The notes under the pieces are model-generated. The model saw only the letters and a program-made list of their open reading frames with translations. It was not told the DNA's origin and ran no database searches. A stretch of DNA of 64,000 nt, taken from contig NZ_CP028843.1 in the NCBI RefSeq assembly GCF_003058325.1, positions 1,417,501 to 1,481,500 on the forward strand, given 5' to 3'. Numbering within the stretch: the first letter of the stretch is position 1; each line of letters begins with the position of its first letter. Position numbers and translations under genes: made by a program. Below are positions 51,379-60,741 of the stretch, piece by piece. The DNA is from Methylobacterium currus (GTDB lineage Bacteria > Pseudomonadota > Alphaproteobacteria > Rhizobiales > Beijerinckiaceae).

Positions 51379-52230
51379 ATGCGCCTCTTCCCGCTCTCCG
51401 ACCTGCACCTGGAGCGCCGGCCGCTCGCCGCCGTGCCGGTCCCGGCGCAGCCCTTCGACGTCCTGGTCTGCGCCGGCGACGTCTGGGAGGGCGAGCCGGA
51501 GCGGGGCCTCGCGGCGCTTTTGCATCTGGCCGGCGAGCGGCCTGTGGTGCTGGTGCCGGGCAACCACGAGCGGTACGCCCCGTCAGGCGATCCCCGCACC
51601 GCCCCGGAGCTGCTGGCGGCCCTGGGGGAGGCGGTGGCGGCGATCAACCGCGCGGCCGGCCGCGAGCGGGTGGCGCTGCTCCAGGGCGGGGAAACCCGCG
51701 TGATCGGCGGCGTGCGCTTCGTCGGCGCCACCCTGTGGAGCGACTGGCGGCTCGCCGGGCGCTGGCTGTCCGCGGAGGCGCCGGAGCGGCCCGACGACCC
51801 GGTCGCGTATGCCGCCGCCCGCATGACCGATCCGGCGACCGGCTCGCGGGAGTACCGGGCGATCCGCCAGGGCGACGGCACGCCCTGGACGCCGCAGGCC
51901 GCGATGGCGGCCCACGCCGCCGACCGGGCGGCGATGCGGGACGCGCTCGCCCGGCCGCATCCGGGCCCGACCGTCGCGGTCACCCACCACCCGCCGATCC
52001 CCGAGGCCGCCGACCGGTTCCGCGACGCGCCCGGCGTGCCCTGGTGGGTGCCGGCCTTCTACGCCACCACGCTGCTCGCCGACCTGCCGGAGGCCCACCG
52101 GCCGGACCTCTGGGTCTCCGGCCACTTCCATGCCGGCCACGACCTCGTGCTCCACGCCACGCGCTGCCTCGCCAACCCGGTCGAGGGCCGCACCTTCGAT
52201 CCCGGGCTGGTGGCGGAGGTTCCGGCCTGA
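51379..52230 (+). CDS. Metallophosphoesterase
   Basis: 283 residues, four bases after holB. Calcineurin-like motifs: LSDLHLERRP, VCAGDVWEGEPERGL, VLVPGNHERYA, and the C-terminal AVTHHPPIPE and WVSGHFHAGH, giving the full set of metal-binding Asp, His and Asn residues. Substrate unknown; the family includes small phosphodiesterases. Cytoplasmic. Confidence 0.9.
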   Translation: MRLFPLSDLHLERRPLAAVPVPAQPFDVLVCAGDVWEGEPERGLAALLHLAGERPVVLVPGNHERYAPSGDPRTAPELLAALGEAVAAINRAAGRERVALLQGGETRVIGGVRFVGATLWSDWRLAGRWLSAEAPERPDDPVAYAAARMTDPATGSREYRAIRQGDGTPWTPQAAMAAHAADRAAMRDALARPHPGPTVAVTHHPPIPEAADRFRDAPGVPWWVPAFYATTLLADLPEAHRPDLWVSGHFHAGHDLVLHATRCLANPVEGRTFDPGLVAEVPA

Positions 52231-52339
52231 GGAGCCGGACGAGGGGGCAGGTCGGCCACAGGGGACGGGTTGGCCAAGGGACGGGTTGGACTTGCGCCGC
52301 CGCGCCCCATCCTCCCGGCTTTCCGCGGAGGGTGGAGCG

Positions 52340-52564
52340 ATGAACGGCTTCCTGGCTCTGGTGCTGGTCTGCGCCAGCACGGTTCCGGTGCAGGATTGCG
52401 ACGAGGCCAAAGCCACCGACGTGTTCAAGACCCGGGTCGCGAGCGAGATCGGCTGCGCCACCGGCTGGCAGGAGATCATCGCCCGCTCCGAGATCCGCGA
52501 GGGGCTGGGACGGACAGCCTACCTGAAGACCCAGTGCCGGCGGATGAGGGCCGGCGGGAAGTGA
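52340..52564 (+). CDS. Small exported hypothetical protein
   Basis: 74 residues. A hydrophobic start (MNGFLALVLVCASTVPVQDC) may be a signal peptide, followed by four Cys residues that could form disulfides in the mature protein (DCDEAKAT, GCATGW, QCRRM). GGAGGG and GGAG lie just upstream of the ATG. No family recognised. Convergent with phhB, 10 bases away. Confidence 0.6.
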   Translation: MNGFLALVLVCASTVPVQDCDEAKATDVFKTRVASEIGCATGWQEIIARSEIREGLGRTAYLKTQCRRMRAGGK

Positions 52565-52574
52565 CGGCCCGGCC

Positions 52575-52943
52575 CTACCGATCATGCTTGATGTAGGCGA
52601 AGCGCGGATCCGTGGGCGTGCCCTCGAGCGCGCCGCCCTCCAGCCCCGGCTGCCAGCCGACCACCTCCTCGATCTTGCGGGCCAGGGCGAAGTCCTTCTC
52701 GGTCAAGCCCTTGGCCGAATGGGTGGTCAGCCGCACCTCGACCCAGGCATAGGAGGCGGTGAGGTCGGGATGGTGCCAGGCCGCCTCGGCGAGGTGCCCG
52801 ACGGTGTTGATCACCATCAGGGTGCCCTTCCAGCTGTTCGTCCGGTAGGTGCGGGTGATCCAGCCGTCGGCGTGCCGCCAGGCCGGCAGGTCGGCGAGGC
52901 GCGCGGCGATCACGTCGGGGCTGAGCACGTCGTCCTTCGGCAT
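52575..52943 (-). CDS. phhB: Pterin-4a-carbinolamine dehydratase
   Basis: 122 residues with the PCD signature: WITRTYRTNSWKGTLMVINTVGHLAEAAWHHPDLTASYAWVEVRLTTHSAKGLTEKDFALARKIE. The HHPDL segment with its His pair and the later THSAKGLTEKD are the active-site motifs. It dehydrates 4a-hydroxy-tetrahydropterin, used by phenylalanine hydroxylase. GAGGAG lies 9 bases before the ATG at 52943. Confidence 0.94.
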   Translation of the reverse strand: MPKDDVLSPDVIAARLADLPAWRHADGWITRTYRTNSWKGTLMVINTVGHLAEAAWHHPDLTASYAWVEVRLTTHSAKGLTEKDFALARKIEEVVGWQPGLEGGALEGTPTDPRFAYIKHDR

Positions 52944-52999
52944 GGCGTCCATCTCCTCGAGAGCCTGTCGCGGGATCCCCGCAGGGTCGCCGGATCGGC

Positions 53000-55900
53000 T
53001 CACGCGCGCAATACGAGTTGCGCCAGATCGAGAGTCGTCAGGACGTCGCGCAGCTGCGTGGCGAAGTCGATCCGGCGGACGGCGAGGTAGCCCTCCGTCG
53101 CGACGGCCTGCCGGAGCGGGCCGCCGACCGAGAGATAGGCGCGACAGAGTTCGGCCATGTCCTCGATCTCGCAGAACGCGACGCCCGGTCCGAACGGGTT
53201 GTCGTCGCTCGCCTCCGACAGGACGAAGCAGCGATTGGCCAGAAGAGGAACGATGCGGACGGTCTCCAGGGCCCTGAAGCCGGGCGTGGAGTGGATGTTC
53301 AGGATGATCTTCGAGCGCCGGATCGTGTCCCACAGCGGCTCGCCATAGACGTCGAACAGGTGAACGGTCTTCAGGCCGTGGGACCGCAGGGCGTCCAGGA
53401 CCCGCACGCGCCGCTCGGAATACGAGCCGTAGAACAGGACGTCGATCTTCTGCTCCGGCGCGGGACAGGTGATCTCGAGGCAGCGGTGGAATCCAGGAGG
53501 CAGGAACGAGACGGCCGATCCGTCCGGTCTTGCCCCAAAATTCGACCTTGCCCCAAAATTCGGCCTTGCTCGAAGAAAGGCGAGGCCTGAGCGGGAATAC
53601 TCGAAGACATGGGACGCCAGATCGAAGAATTCGAGGTATTTCTCGCCCTCTGTCCGATGCCCGATGATATCGAGCTGCTCCAGCTGGTAGAGGATGAACG
53701 GACCCGAGCGGAAGGGGCCGACGCGCCTTTCGTCCTGGACCGGATGGAGCAGATTGCCCACCACGATGTTGACCGAGCCTTGGGCGAGCCTGTTCTCCGT
53801 CAGGGAGCAGTCATGACCCAGATCGCGCAAGGCTGCGCGCAGGACGCGCACGACGTCGTCATAAACCCTGTCATGCTGATTGTAGCCGACGAAACAGATG
53901 TTGAAGCGCGGCTTGCCCGAACTGAACACGGGGTCGAGCGCACGGGGAGCACCGAAGCGCTGCGCGAGCGTGTCGTCGAGCGGGACGTCGGCCGCGGCCG
54001 GCCGCGGCAGGAAACGGCGGGCGATGCGGTTGTAGGTCGTGTCGTGCCCGAGGATCGTCTCGGGATCGAGACTCTCGATCCACCTCGACGACTTCGCCTG
54101 CCACAAATGAAAACAGAACGCCTCGGGAAATTCCAGGTCGTGCTCGAACAGCGCCTCGATGCCGTGCTCGTCCCAGCTCGGCCAGAAGAAGGACGCCGCC
54201 GGCTCGATCCTGACGAGGTGGGGATGGGCGTCCGCGAGGGCCTGGGGCACCTGGACCGAGAACTTGTTCCAGGCATCGCCGCTCGGGCCACCGACGAACG
54301 ACCGGTATTCCTCGTACCACAACCGCAGGAACTCGGCGCCGGGCGGAGCGATGATCGTGGCGTTGCACAGGCCGACCGGCCTGCGTCCGCCGGCTCCGTC
54401 CGGGACCTCCTCGCGCCCGAGGACGACGCTGCCGTCGAGCAGCGGCGCGAACGGCTTCTGGCAGATCGTGTCGAAATCCAGATAGATCCCGCCATGCTCC
54501 AGGAGCACCTGCATCCTCAACACGTCGACGCGATGCGCGATCAGATCCACCGGGCGGTCGAAGACCCGTTTCGGCAACGTCGTCCGAACGATGTCGACGC
54601 TGCCCTTCAGCATGTCCCAGTAGGGGCCCTGCGGTTCCGGATCGCAGTGGATGACCGCCTTGAAGCCCTCGTTCAGGTCGAGAGCGGACCGCACCGCCAG
54701 GTAATTGATCAGGGAGAAGCGCGGCGGCTCGTCCGGGTCGTTGGACGCGATGATGAAATGAAAGGTCTTCGGGATCTGTGACGATTGCCTCGTCGCCCTC
54801 GCCAGACCCTCCGAGCTGAAGCGGAGGTTGTTGGCGACCCGCTCGATCATGTCCTCGGGGATCCTGCCCTCGCGCAGGAGGCGGTTGCAGGCGCGGATCG
54901 CCTCGTCGTAGCGCCCGGTCCAGTAGGCATGCACGGAGAGTTCGTCCAGGAGGCCGTAATCGGTGATCCAGGCCTCACCGTCGACCCTGCCGGTCTTGGA
55001 TTCTGCCGCCTTCAGGCCGCGGACCGCCAGGTGATAGCCTCGCTCGTGCTGCTGCCTGTAGCGGCAGAAGCGCGACGCACCGTGGAAGGCTGCGGCGCAG
55101 GTCGGATCGACTTCGGCGACGCCCAGATAGGCCGCGACGACCTGCTCATCCGGCAACCCGAGATTCTCGCTGCGTCGCGCCTGCTCCAGCAACCTCGCGG
55201 CGGCCCGGCTCTCCCCGTCGGGGGAGGTCTGCAGGTCGGCCATCTTGTCGACCGACAATTGCCGGTTGCTCTTCAGGCGCTCGACGTCATCGCCCGGAAT
55301 GCCATCCATGGCCAGGAGCTTGTCGGCGATCATGACCGCCTCGGCATGCCGGCCCGTCCAGTAGGCGGCGATGGCCATCTCATCGAGCAGCCCGTAGCGA
55401 TAGACCCATTCCGAGACGAACAAGCCGGATTTCGGCACGGCCGCGTTCTCGCCCTTGCGGGCGAGCCAGTACCCTCGCTCGTACAAGCCGTGGTCGCGGC
55501 AGAACCGGGCCGCGTCGTGCATCGCTTCGGCCGTGCGCGACGGACAGGCGGCGGCGGCCCTCTCGAAGGTCCCGATGACGTCGTCGGCGGGAAAATTCAG
55601 CGTTGCCTTGATCTTCGCCGCATTCAGCAGGCTGACGAAGATCTCTTCTTGCCAGTAGCCCATGCCGGCGCGCGCTTCGTACTGCTCCAGGGCCTCGGCA
55701 TGGTCGCCGTTGTCGCGCAGGCTGTTGGCCAGGTAGAACGTGTAGCGGGTGCGCAGGAAGGGATCGGTCTCGGTCGCGAGCCCGTCGCGGAGCAGGGCGG
55801 CATCGCGCGCGAACTTGCCCGACCGGTTCGTTCCCGACGCGTGATCGATGAACCTGACGCCGTCCAGATGCTCGGTCGTTCCGTCCTTGAGACCGAGATA

Positions 55901-56341
55901 TTCGTGAGTGACGCCGACATACCGCGCCTCCGCACCGCGCCGCAGCAGGCGGCTGTTCCAATAGGCCACGCCCGATTTTTGTATGATCTGATAGACGTCG
56001 GCCGTCAGTTTTCTGGCGAAGTCCTTGTCCTCGACGACAAGCTCCATATCGGCGTCGACGAAGAGAAGATAATCGTATTCGAGGCGCGACTCCAACGCCA
56101 GTTCGAGCGCCGCATTCCTGGCCTGATCGAAGGTCTTGAACGGGAAACTATGCAATTCCCCGGCCATGCCACGCGATCGAAAGAATTTCCGGATGATGTC
56201 CTGCGTGCCATCCGTAGAACCCGTATCGCCTATGACCCAGCAGGAGATGTGATCCGCAACAGCATGCAGGCAGTTTTCTATTTTGTCGGCTTCGTTTTTG
56301 ACAATCATGTTCAGGCAAATTTTGCGTGGATGCGCCAACAT
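53000..56341 (-). CDS. Three-module glycosyltransferase
   Basis: 1113 residues in three catalytic-looking parts. Residues 6-200 are a GT2 family domain (MIVKNEADKIENCL, GDTGSTDGT, and FVDAD with Asp96/Asp98). Residues 270-500 hold a helical region in which about 70 residues are duplicated (YGLLDEMAIAAYWTGRHAEA and YGLLDELSVHAYWTGRYDEA). Residues 525-770 resemble a GT32 alpha-glycosyltransferase with DXD motif EHGGIYLDFDT (Asp622/Asp624). Residues 810-1113 resemble a GT1/GT-B-like domain. Probably builds a surface glycan; acceptor and sugar are unknown. ATG at 56341 follows a GGGGG ribosome-binding site. Confidence 0.82.
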   Translation of the reverse strand: MLAHPRKICLNMIVKNEADKIENCLHAVADHISCWVIGDTGSTDGTQDIIRKFFRSRGMAGELHSFPFKTFDQARNAALELALESRLEYDYLLFVDADMELVVEDKDFARKLTADVYQIIQKSGVAYWNSRLLRRGAEARYVGVTHEYLGLKDGTTEHLDGVRFIDHASGTNRSGKFARDAALLRDGLATETDPFLRTRYTFYLANSLRDNGDHAEALEQYEARAGMGYWQEEIFVSLLNAAKIKATLNFPADDVIGTFERAAAACPSRTAEAMHDAARFCRDHGLYERGYWLARKGENAAVPKSGLFVSEWVYRYGLLDEMAIAAYWTGRHAEAVMIADKLLAMDGIPGDDVERLKSNRQLSVDKMADLQTSPDGESRAAARLLEQARRSENLGLPDEQVVAAYLGVAEVDPTCAAAFHGASRFCRYRQQHERGYHLAVRGLKAAESKTGRVDGEAWITDYGLLDELSVHAYWTGRYDEAIRACNRLLREGRIPEDMIERVANNLRFSSEGLARATRQSSQIPKTFHFIIASNDPDEPPRFSLINYLAVRSALDLNEGFKAVIHCDPEPQGPYWDMLKGSVDIVRTTLPKRVFDRPVDLIAHRVDVLRMQVLLEHGGIYLDFDTICQKPFAPLLDGSVVLGREEVPDGAGGRRPVGLCNATIIAPPGAEFLRLWYEEYRSFVGGPSGDAWNKFSVQVPQALADAHPHLVRIEPAASFFWPSWDEHGIEALFEHDLEFPEAFCFHLWQAKSSRWIESLDPETILGHDTTYNRIARRFLPRPAAADVPLDDTLAQRFGAPRALDPVFSSGKPRFNICFVGYNQHDRVYDDVVRVLRAALRDLGHDCSLTENRLAQGSVNIVVGNLLHPVQDERRVGPFRSGPFILYQLEQLDIIGHRTEGEKYLEFFDLASHVFEYSRSGLAFLRARPNFGARSNFGARPDGSAVSFLPPGFHRCLEITCPAPEQKIDVLFYGSYSERRVRVLDALRSHGLKTVHLFDVYGEPLWDTIRRSKIILNIHSTPGFRALETVRIVPLLANRCFVLSEASDDNPFGPGVAFCEIEDMAELCRAYLSVGGPLRQAVATEGYLAVRRIDFATQLRDVLTTLDLAQLVLRA

Positions 56342-56833
56342 GAATGCCCCCAAATCATGCGATCTGGTAATTCCCGGGTCCGGAATTGTCAAACCTCGTG
56401 ACGGCGAGCGGTGTATCTTCCGCCGGCGCTGCATCTCCCACAACTTGCCAAGACGCCGTTGCGGACACGCGCAACGACATGAACCGGCAGAAGCCGGCCC
56501 TTTTGCACGACAGAGGCGACGACGATGTCCTCTCGCGTGCTCGGATCAGTGCGGCACCCCGGCCCACCCCGGTCGGCCATCGTCGAGATCGACGCGTCGA
56601 CCCGCCCGATGACGCGCGGAAGGACGCCTCTGCGGGCGAGCGCTCCCGGCCGGGCGGCCCGACGATAGTACAAGTGACCGCGGCGGCGGGGCCGCCCAGG
56701 GTGCGGCCTCAGCCTCTCTGCGCGCCAGCGGTGGACGCCGCCGGCTCGGCCGCCTACCTCTCATGGGCGAAAAGGTGGGCGGACCGGCCGGGTGGAACGC
56801 CCGGCACAAGCGGGGCAACAGGGAGGAGCGGCC
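56342..56833. other. Intergenic region
   Basis: About 490 bases between the divergent glycosyltransferase and the ABC binding-protein gene. The part next to the glycosyltransferase is AT-richer than the rest. No gene, hairpin or repeat I can support. Confidence 0.35.
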
Positions 56834-57850
56834 ATGCTCTCACGGCGCGGATTGATGGCGGCGGCCGGGCTGTGGCCGATCGCGCAGCTCCGGGCCGCCG
56901 GAGCGCAGCCGGCTTCGACCCAGCCCGCCGCCCTGCAAAAGTCCCCCTTGAAGGTCGGGCTCCTGCCCTTCGGCACCGTCGCCTGGGAGGCGGCGGTCAT
57001 CAAGGCGGAGGGGATCGACGCGGCGGAGGGCTTGAGCCTCGAAGGCGTGCGCCTCGCCGGCAGCGACGCCGCCCGCATCGCCTTCCAGGGCGGCCAGGTC
57101 GACACCATCGTGTCGGACCTGCTCTGGGCCGCCCGCCTGCGGGCGGAGGGGCGGGCGGTGAAGTTCCTGCCCTATTCCTCCACCGAGGGCGCCCTGATGG
57201 TGGCGGGCGACAGCCCCCTGCGCTCCGTCGCCGACCTCGCGGGCAAGCGCCTCGGGGTGGCGGGCGGCCCGCTCGACAAGAACTGGCTGCTCCTGCGCGC
57301 CCGGGCCCGCGAGAAGGACGGGCTCGACCTCGAACGCGCGGCGCAACCGGTCTTCGGCGCGCCGCCGCTCCTGATGCGCAAGCTCGAATCGGGCGAGCTC
57401 GACGCCGCGCTCCTGTACTGGACCTTCTGCGCGCGGCTCGAGGCGCGGGGCTTCCGCCGCCTGATCGGCGCCGACGGCATCGCGGCGGCGTTCGGGGTCG
57501 AGGGGCCGATCGCGCTCCTCGGCTACGTCTTCGACGAGGCCTTGCTTCAGCGCGCGCCGCAGACCGTCGCGGGTTTCGCCCGCGCCTCGTCCCGGGCCAA
57601 GCGCGCCCTGGCGGCCGGTGACGCGGCCTGGGCGCCCGTGCGCCCGCTGATGGCGGCGGAGGACGAGGCGACCTACGCCACGCTCAAGCGCGCCTTCCTG
57701 GAGGGCATCCCGCGCCGGCCGGCCTCCGCCGAGCGGACGGATGCCGAGCGCCTCTACGCGGTGCTGGCGCGGCTCGGCGGCGAGCGGCTGGTCGGGGCGG
57801 CCGCGACCCTGCCGGAGGGGCTGTACTGGGATGGCGGGCCGAATGGCTGA
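56834..57850 (+). CDS. ABC transporter substrate-binding protein (SsuA/NitT-TauT type)
   Basis: 338 residues. The twin-arginine motif SRRGLM at the N-terminus and a following hydrophobic stretch suggest Tat export. The fold fits the aliphatic sulfonate/nitrate-type binding proteins: KVGLLPFGTVAWEAAVIKAEG, FQGGQVDTIVSDLLWAARLR, LAGKRLGVAGGPLDKNWLLLRA. Ligand not predictable. The following permease and ATPase complete the importer. GGGAGG lies 7 bases before the ATG. Confidence 0.85.
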   Translation: MLSRRGLMAAAGLWPIAQLRAAGAQPASTQPAALQKSPLKVGLLPFGTVAWEAAVIKAEGIDAAEGLSLEGVRLAGSDAARIAFQGGQVDTIVSDLLWAARLRAEGRAVKFLPYSSTEGALMVAGDSPLRSVADLAGKRLGVAGGPLDKNWLLLRARAREKDGLDLERAAQPVFGAPPLLMRKLESGELDAALLYWTFCARLEARGFRRLIGADGIAAAFGVEGPIALLGYVFDEALLQRAPQTVAGFARASSRAKRALAAGDAAWAPVRPLMAAEDEATYATLKRAFLEGIPRRPASAERTDAERLYAVLARLGGERLVGAAATLPEGLYWDGGPNG

Positions 57851-57877
57851 GCCGCCCCCGCGCGCACCGATCGCCTG

Positions 57878-58612
57878 ATGGCCCTCTTCGCCCGCCTTCT
57901 CTCGGCCGCTTTGCTCCTCGCCGCCTGGTGGCTTCTGAGCCGCACCACCGACCCGCGCACCCTGCCGTCGCCGGAGGCGGTGGCGGCCTTCGTGGTGCGG
58001 GAGGCGGCCTCCGGCGACCTCCTGCGCAACATCGGCATCACCCTGTGGCGGGTCGCGGCCTCGTTCTGCCTCGCCATGGCGACCGGGGCGGTGCTCGGCA
58101 TCGCGCTCGGCCGCTCGCGGGCCGCCGACCGGCTCCTCGACACGCCGCTCCTCGTGCTGCTCAACACCCCGGCGCTGGTCATCACCGTGCTGGCCTATAT
58201 CTGGCTCGGCCTGACCGAGACCGCGGCGATCCTGGCGGTCGCCCTCAACAAGATGCCGAACGTCGCGGTGATCCTGCGCGAGGGCGCCCGCGGGCTCGAC
58301 CCTGGCCTGGAGGAGATGGCGCAGGCCTTCCGGTACGACCGCCGCACCTGGATCCGCCACGTGCTCATGCCCCAGCTCGTGCCCTTCGCGGTGGCGGCGG
58401 CGCGGTCGGGGATCTCGCTCGCCTGGAAGATCGTGCTGGTGGTCGAGCTGCTCGGCCGCCCCAACGGCGTCGGCTACGCCATCTCGTACTATTTCCAGCT
58501 CTTCGACGTCGCGGCCCTGATCGGCTACAGCCTCGTGTTCAGCGCCGTGATGCTGGCGGTCGACGCCCTGCTGCTCCAGCCCCTCGACGCCCATGCCCGC
58601 CGCTGGCGATAA
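57878..58612 (+). CDS. ABC transporter permease (NitT/TauT type)
   Basis: 244 residues of inner-membrane permease. Typical features: FARLLSAALLLAAWWLLSR, TLWRVAASFCLAMATGAVLGIALG, and the EAA-like loop EEMAQAFRYDRRTWIRHVLMPQLVPFA. It pairs with the adjacent binding protein and ATPase. Its final codons overlap the first copies of a 21-bp repeat that starts the next gene. Confidence 0.88.
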   Translation: MALFARLLSAALLLAAWWLLSRTTDPRTLPSPEAVAAFVVREAASGDLLRNIGITLWRVAASFCLAMATGAVLGIALGRSRAADRLLDTPLLVLLNTPALVITVLAYIWLGLTETAAILAVALNKMPNVAVILREGARGLDPGLEEMAQAFRYDRRTWIRHVLMPQLVPFAVAAARSGISLAWKIVLVVELLGRPNGVGYAISYYFQLFDVAALIGYSLVFSAVMLAVDALLLQPLDAHARRWR

Positions 58613-58676
58613 GATGCCCGTCGCTGGCGATAAGATGCCCGTCGCTGGCGATAAGATGTCCGCCGCCGGCGACGGG
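58593..58676 (+). repeat. Tandem 21-bp repeat at a gene junction, each copy with an ATG
   Basis: Near-identical 21-bp units (ATGCCCGTCGCTGGCGATAAG) start at 58593, 58614, 58635 and 58656, with a fifth ATG at 58677. The two middle copies (58614, 58635) are identical; 58593 and 58656 differ slightly. The first contains the permease stop TAA (58610-58612). Confidence 0.9.
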
Positions 58677-59414
58677 ATGCCCGGCACCGACGCGATCCTC
58701 GCCCTGACGGTCCGCCGCAAGGTCTATCGCCCGGCCGGTGCCGAGCCGGTCGAGGCGGTGCGCGACCTTCACGTCTCGGTCCGGAGGGCCGAGACCCTGT
58801 GCCTGATCGGCCCGTCGGGGGCGGGCAAGACCACCACCCTGCGCATCCTGCTCGGCCTCGACCGCGACTTCGAGGGCGGCCTGACCACCCGCCCTAGCCT
58901 GCGCATCGGCATGGTGTTCCAGGAGCCACGGCTCCTGCCCTGGCGGACCGTCGAGGAGAACGTGCGCCTCTCCCTGCCGCGGGCGGAGCGCGGGCAGTCG
59001 CTCGACGCGCTGTTCGAGGAACTGGGCCTCGGCCCCTGGCGCGGGCGCTATCCCCGGGCGCTCTCGCTGGGCATGGCCCGCCGGGTCGCGCTCGCCCGGG
59101 CGCTCGCCCTGGCACCTGGCCTCCTCGTCCTCGACGAGCCCTTCGTCTCCCTCGACGACGCGGCGGCCTCCTCCTTGCGGGCGGCGGTGTTCGGCAGCGC
59201 GGCCTCCCGCGGTGCGGCGGTGCTGATGGTGACCCACAACGTGCCCGAGGCCCTGGCGGTGGCCGACCGGCTGCTGCTCCTCTCCGGCCGGCCGGCGAGC
59301 CTGGTGGCGGAGGTGCCGATCCGGACGGCGCGGGCGGAGCGTGGCCGGGACTGGGTGGAGGCGATGCGGCGGGATCTCGCGGCGCGCTACCCCGGGACGG
59401 TGGCGCAGGGGTGA
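58593..59414 (+). CDS. ABC transporter ATP-binding protein (NitT/TauT type)
   Basis: 273 residues if read from the first ATG; true start uncertain among five in-frame ATGs spaced 21 bases (58593 to 58677), the first 28 residues being repeats of MPVAGDK. The ATPase: Walker A GPSGAGKTTT, Q-loop MVFQEPRLLPW, signature LSLGMARRVALARAL (LSGGQ reduced to LSLGM), Walker B LLVLDEPFVSLD and switch VTHNVPEAL. It drives the permease encoded upstream. Confidence 0.85.
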   Translation: MPAAGDKMPVAGDKMPVAGDKMSAAGDGMPGTDAILALTVRRKVYRPAGAEPVEAVRDLHVSVRRAETLCLIGPSGAGKTTTLRILLGLDRDFEGGLTTRPSLRIGMVFQEPRLLPWRTVEENVRLSLPRAERGQSLDALFEELGLGPWRGRYPRALSLGMARRVALARALALAPGLLVLDEPFVSLDDAAASSLRAAVFGSAASRGAAVLMVTHNVPEALAVADRLLLLSGRPASLVAEVPIRTARAERGRDWVEAMRRDLAARYPGTVAQG

Positions 59415-59511
59415 GCCGGAGCGGGCGGGGGTTGCGCCGGGATCGCTCCTCGGATGCCGGCCCGCCTGCTACAGCCTCGATCCAAACCATAACCGATTCG
59501 AGGAAACGCCC

Positions 59512-60741
59512 GTGCCGACCCGCCCGCTGCCCGCCGACGGGCTCGATTCCGCCGCCGCCTGGCGCCGCCTCGTCGTCTCCGTGCTGCTGACCACCATCGG
59601 GGGCGTCGGCATGTGGTCGGTGGTGGTGGTGCTGCCCGCCGTGCAGGCGGAGTTCGGCGCCGCCCGCGGCGCCGCCGCCTTGCCCTACACCCTCACCATG
59701 GTCGGCTTCGCCTTCGGGGGCGTGCTGATGGGGCGGCTCGCCGACCGGTTCGGCATCCTGGCGCCGCTGGCGCTCGGCGGAATCTGCCTGTTCCTCGGCT
59801 ACGGCGCCACCGCGCTCTCGACCAGCCTGTGGCAGTTCGCCCTGGCGCACGGGCTCCTGATCGGGCTGCTCGGCTCCTCCGCCGCCTTCGGGCCCTTGAT
59901 GGCCGACATCTCGCTCTGGTTCGCGCGCCGGCGCGGCATCGCGGTCTCGGTCTGCGCCGCGGGCAACTACCTCGCCGGCACCCTGTGGCCGCCGCTGGTC
60001 CAGCACGCGGTGTCGACTTACGGCTGGCGCGCCACGCAGGCGGGCATCGGCCTGTTCTGCCTCGCCACCATGCTGCCCCTGGCGCTCCTGATGCGCCGGC
60101 GCCCGCCGGCCGCGGCCGTGGAGCGGGGCGGGGCCGCGGGGGCGGGCGGCACGCTCGGCCTGCCGCCGAGCGTGCTCCAGGGCCTGCTCGTGGTCGCGGG
60201 CCTCGCCTGCTGCGTCGCCATGTCGATGCCGCAGGTCCACATCGTCGCCTATTGCGGCGATCTCGGCTACGGCGTCGCCCGCGGCGCCGAGATGCTGTCC
60301 CTGATGCTCGGCTTCGGCATCGTCAGCCGGATCGCCTCGGGCTTCCTCGCCGACCGGATCGGCGGCCTGCCGACGCTCCTCGTCGGCTCGGTGCTCCAGG
60401 GCGTGGCGCTCCTCCTCTATCTCGCCTTCGACGGGCTGACCTCGCTCTACGTGATCTCGGCCCTGTTCGGCCTGTTCCAGGGCGGCATCGTGCCGGCCTA
60501 CGCGATCATCGTGCGCGAGCTGTTTCCGGCGAGCGAGGCCGGGGGCCGGGTGGGGGTCGTCATCATGGCGACCCTGTTCGGCATGGCGCTCGGCGGCTGG
60601 CTCTCCGGCGTGATCTTCGATCTCACCGGCTCCTACGCGGCGGCCTTCGCCAACGGGGTCGGCTGGAACCTGCTCAACGTCGCCATCAGCCTGTGGCTGG
60701 TGCAGCGCCGGGCCGGGCAGGGGCGGGCACTGCCGGCCTGA
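59512..60741 (+). CDS. MFS transporter
   Basis: 409 residues with about 12 transmembrane segments from a GTG with GAGGAA 8 bases upstream. The MFS A-motif is GGVLMGRLADRFGILAPLALG, and the second half shows GLPTLLVGSVLQGVALLL and PASEAGGRVGVVIMATLFGMALGGWLSG. Resembles oxalate/formate or monocarboxylate-type porters (MCT). Lies about 97 bases after the ABC ATPase and may share its substrate pathway; substrate unknown. Confidence 0.85.
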   Translation: MPTRPLPADGLDSAAAWRRLVVSVLLTTIGGVGMWSVVVVLPAVQAEFGAARGAAALPYTLTMVGFAFGGVLMGRLADRFGILAPLALGGICLFLGYGATALSTSLWQFALAHGLLIGLLGSSAAFGPLMADISLWFARRRGIAVSVCAAGNYLAGTLWPPLVQHAVSTYGWRATQAGIGLFCLATMLPLALLMRRRPPAAAVERGGAAGAGGTLGLPPSVLQGLLVVAGLACCVAMSMPQVHIVAYCGDLGYGVARGAEMLSLMLGFGIVSRIASGFLADRIGGLPTLLVGSVLQGVALLLYLAFDGLTSLYVISALFGLFQGGIVPAYAIIVRELFPASEAGGRVGVVIMATLFGMALGGWLSGVIFDLTGSYAAAFANGVGWNLLNVAISLWLVQRRAGQGRALPA

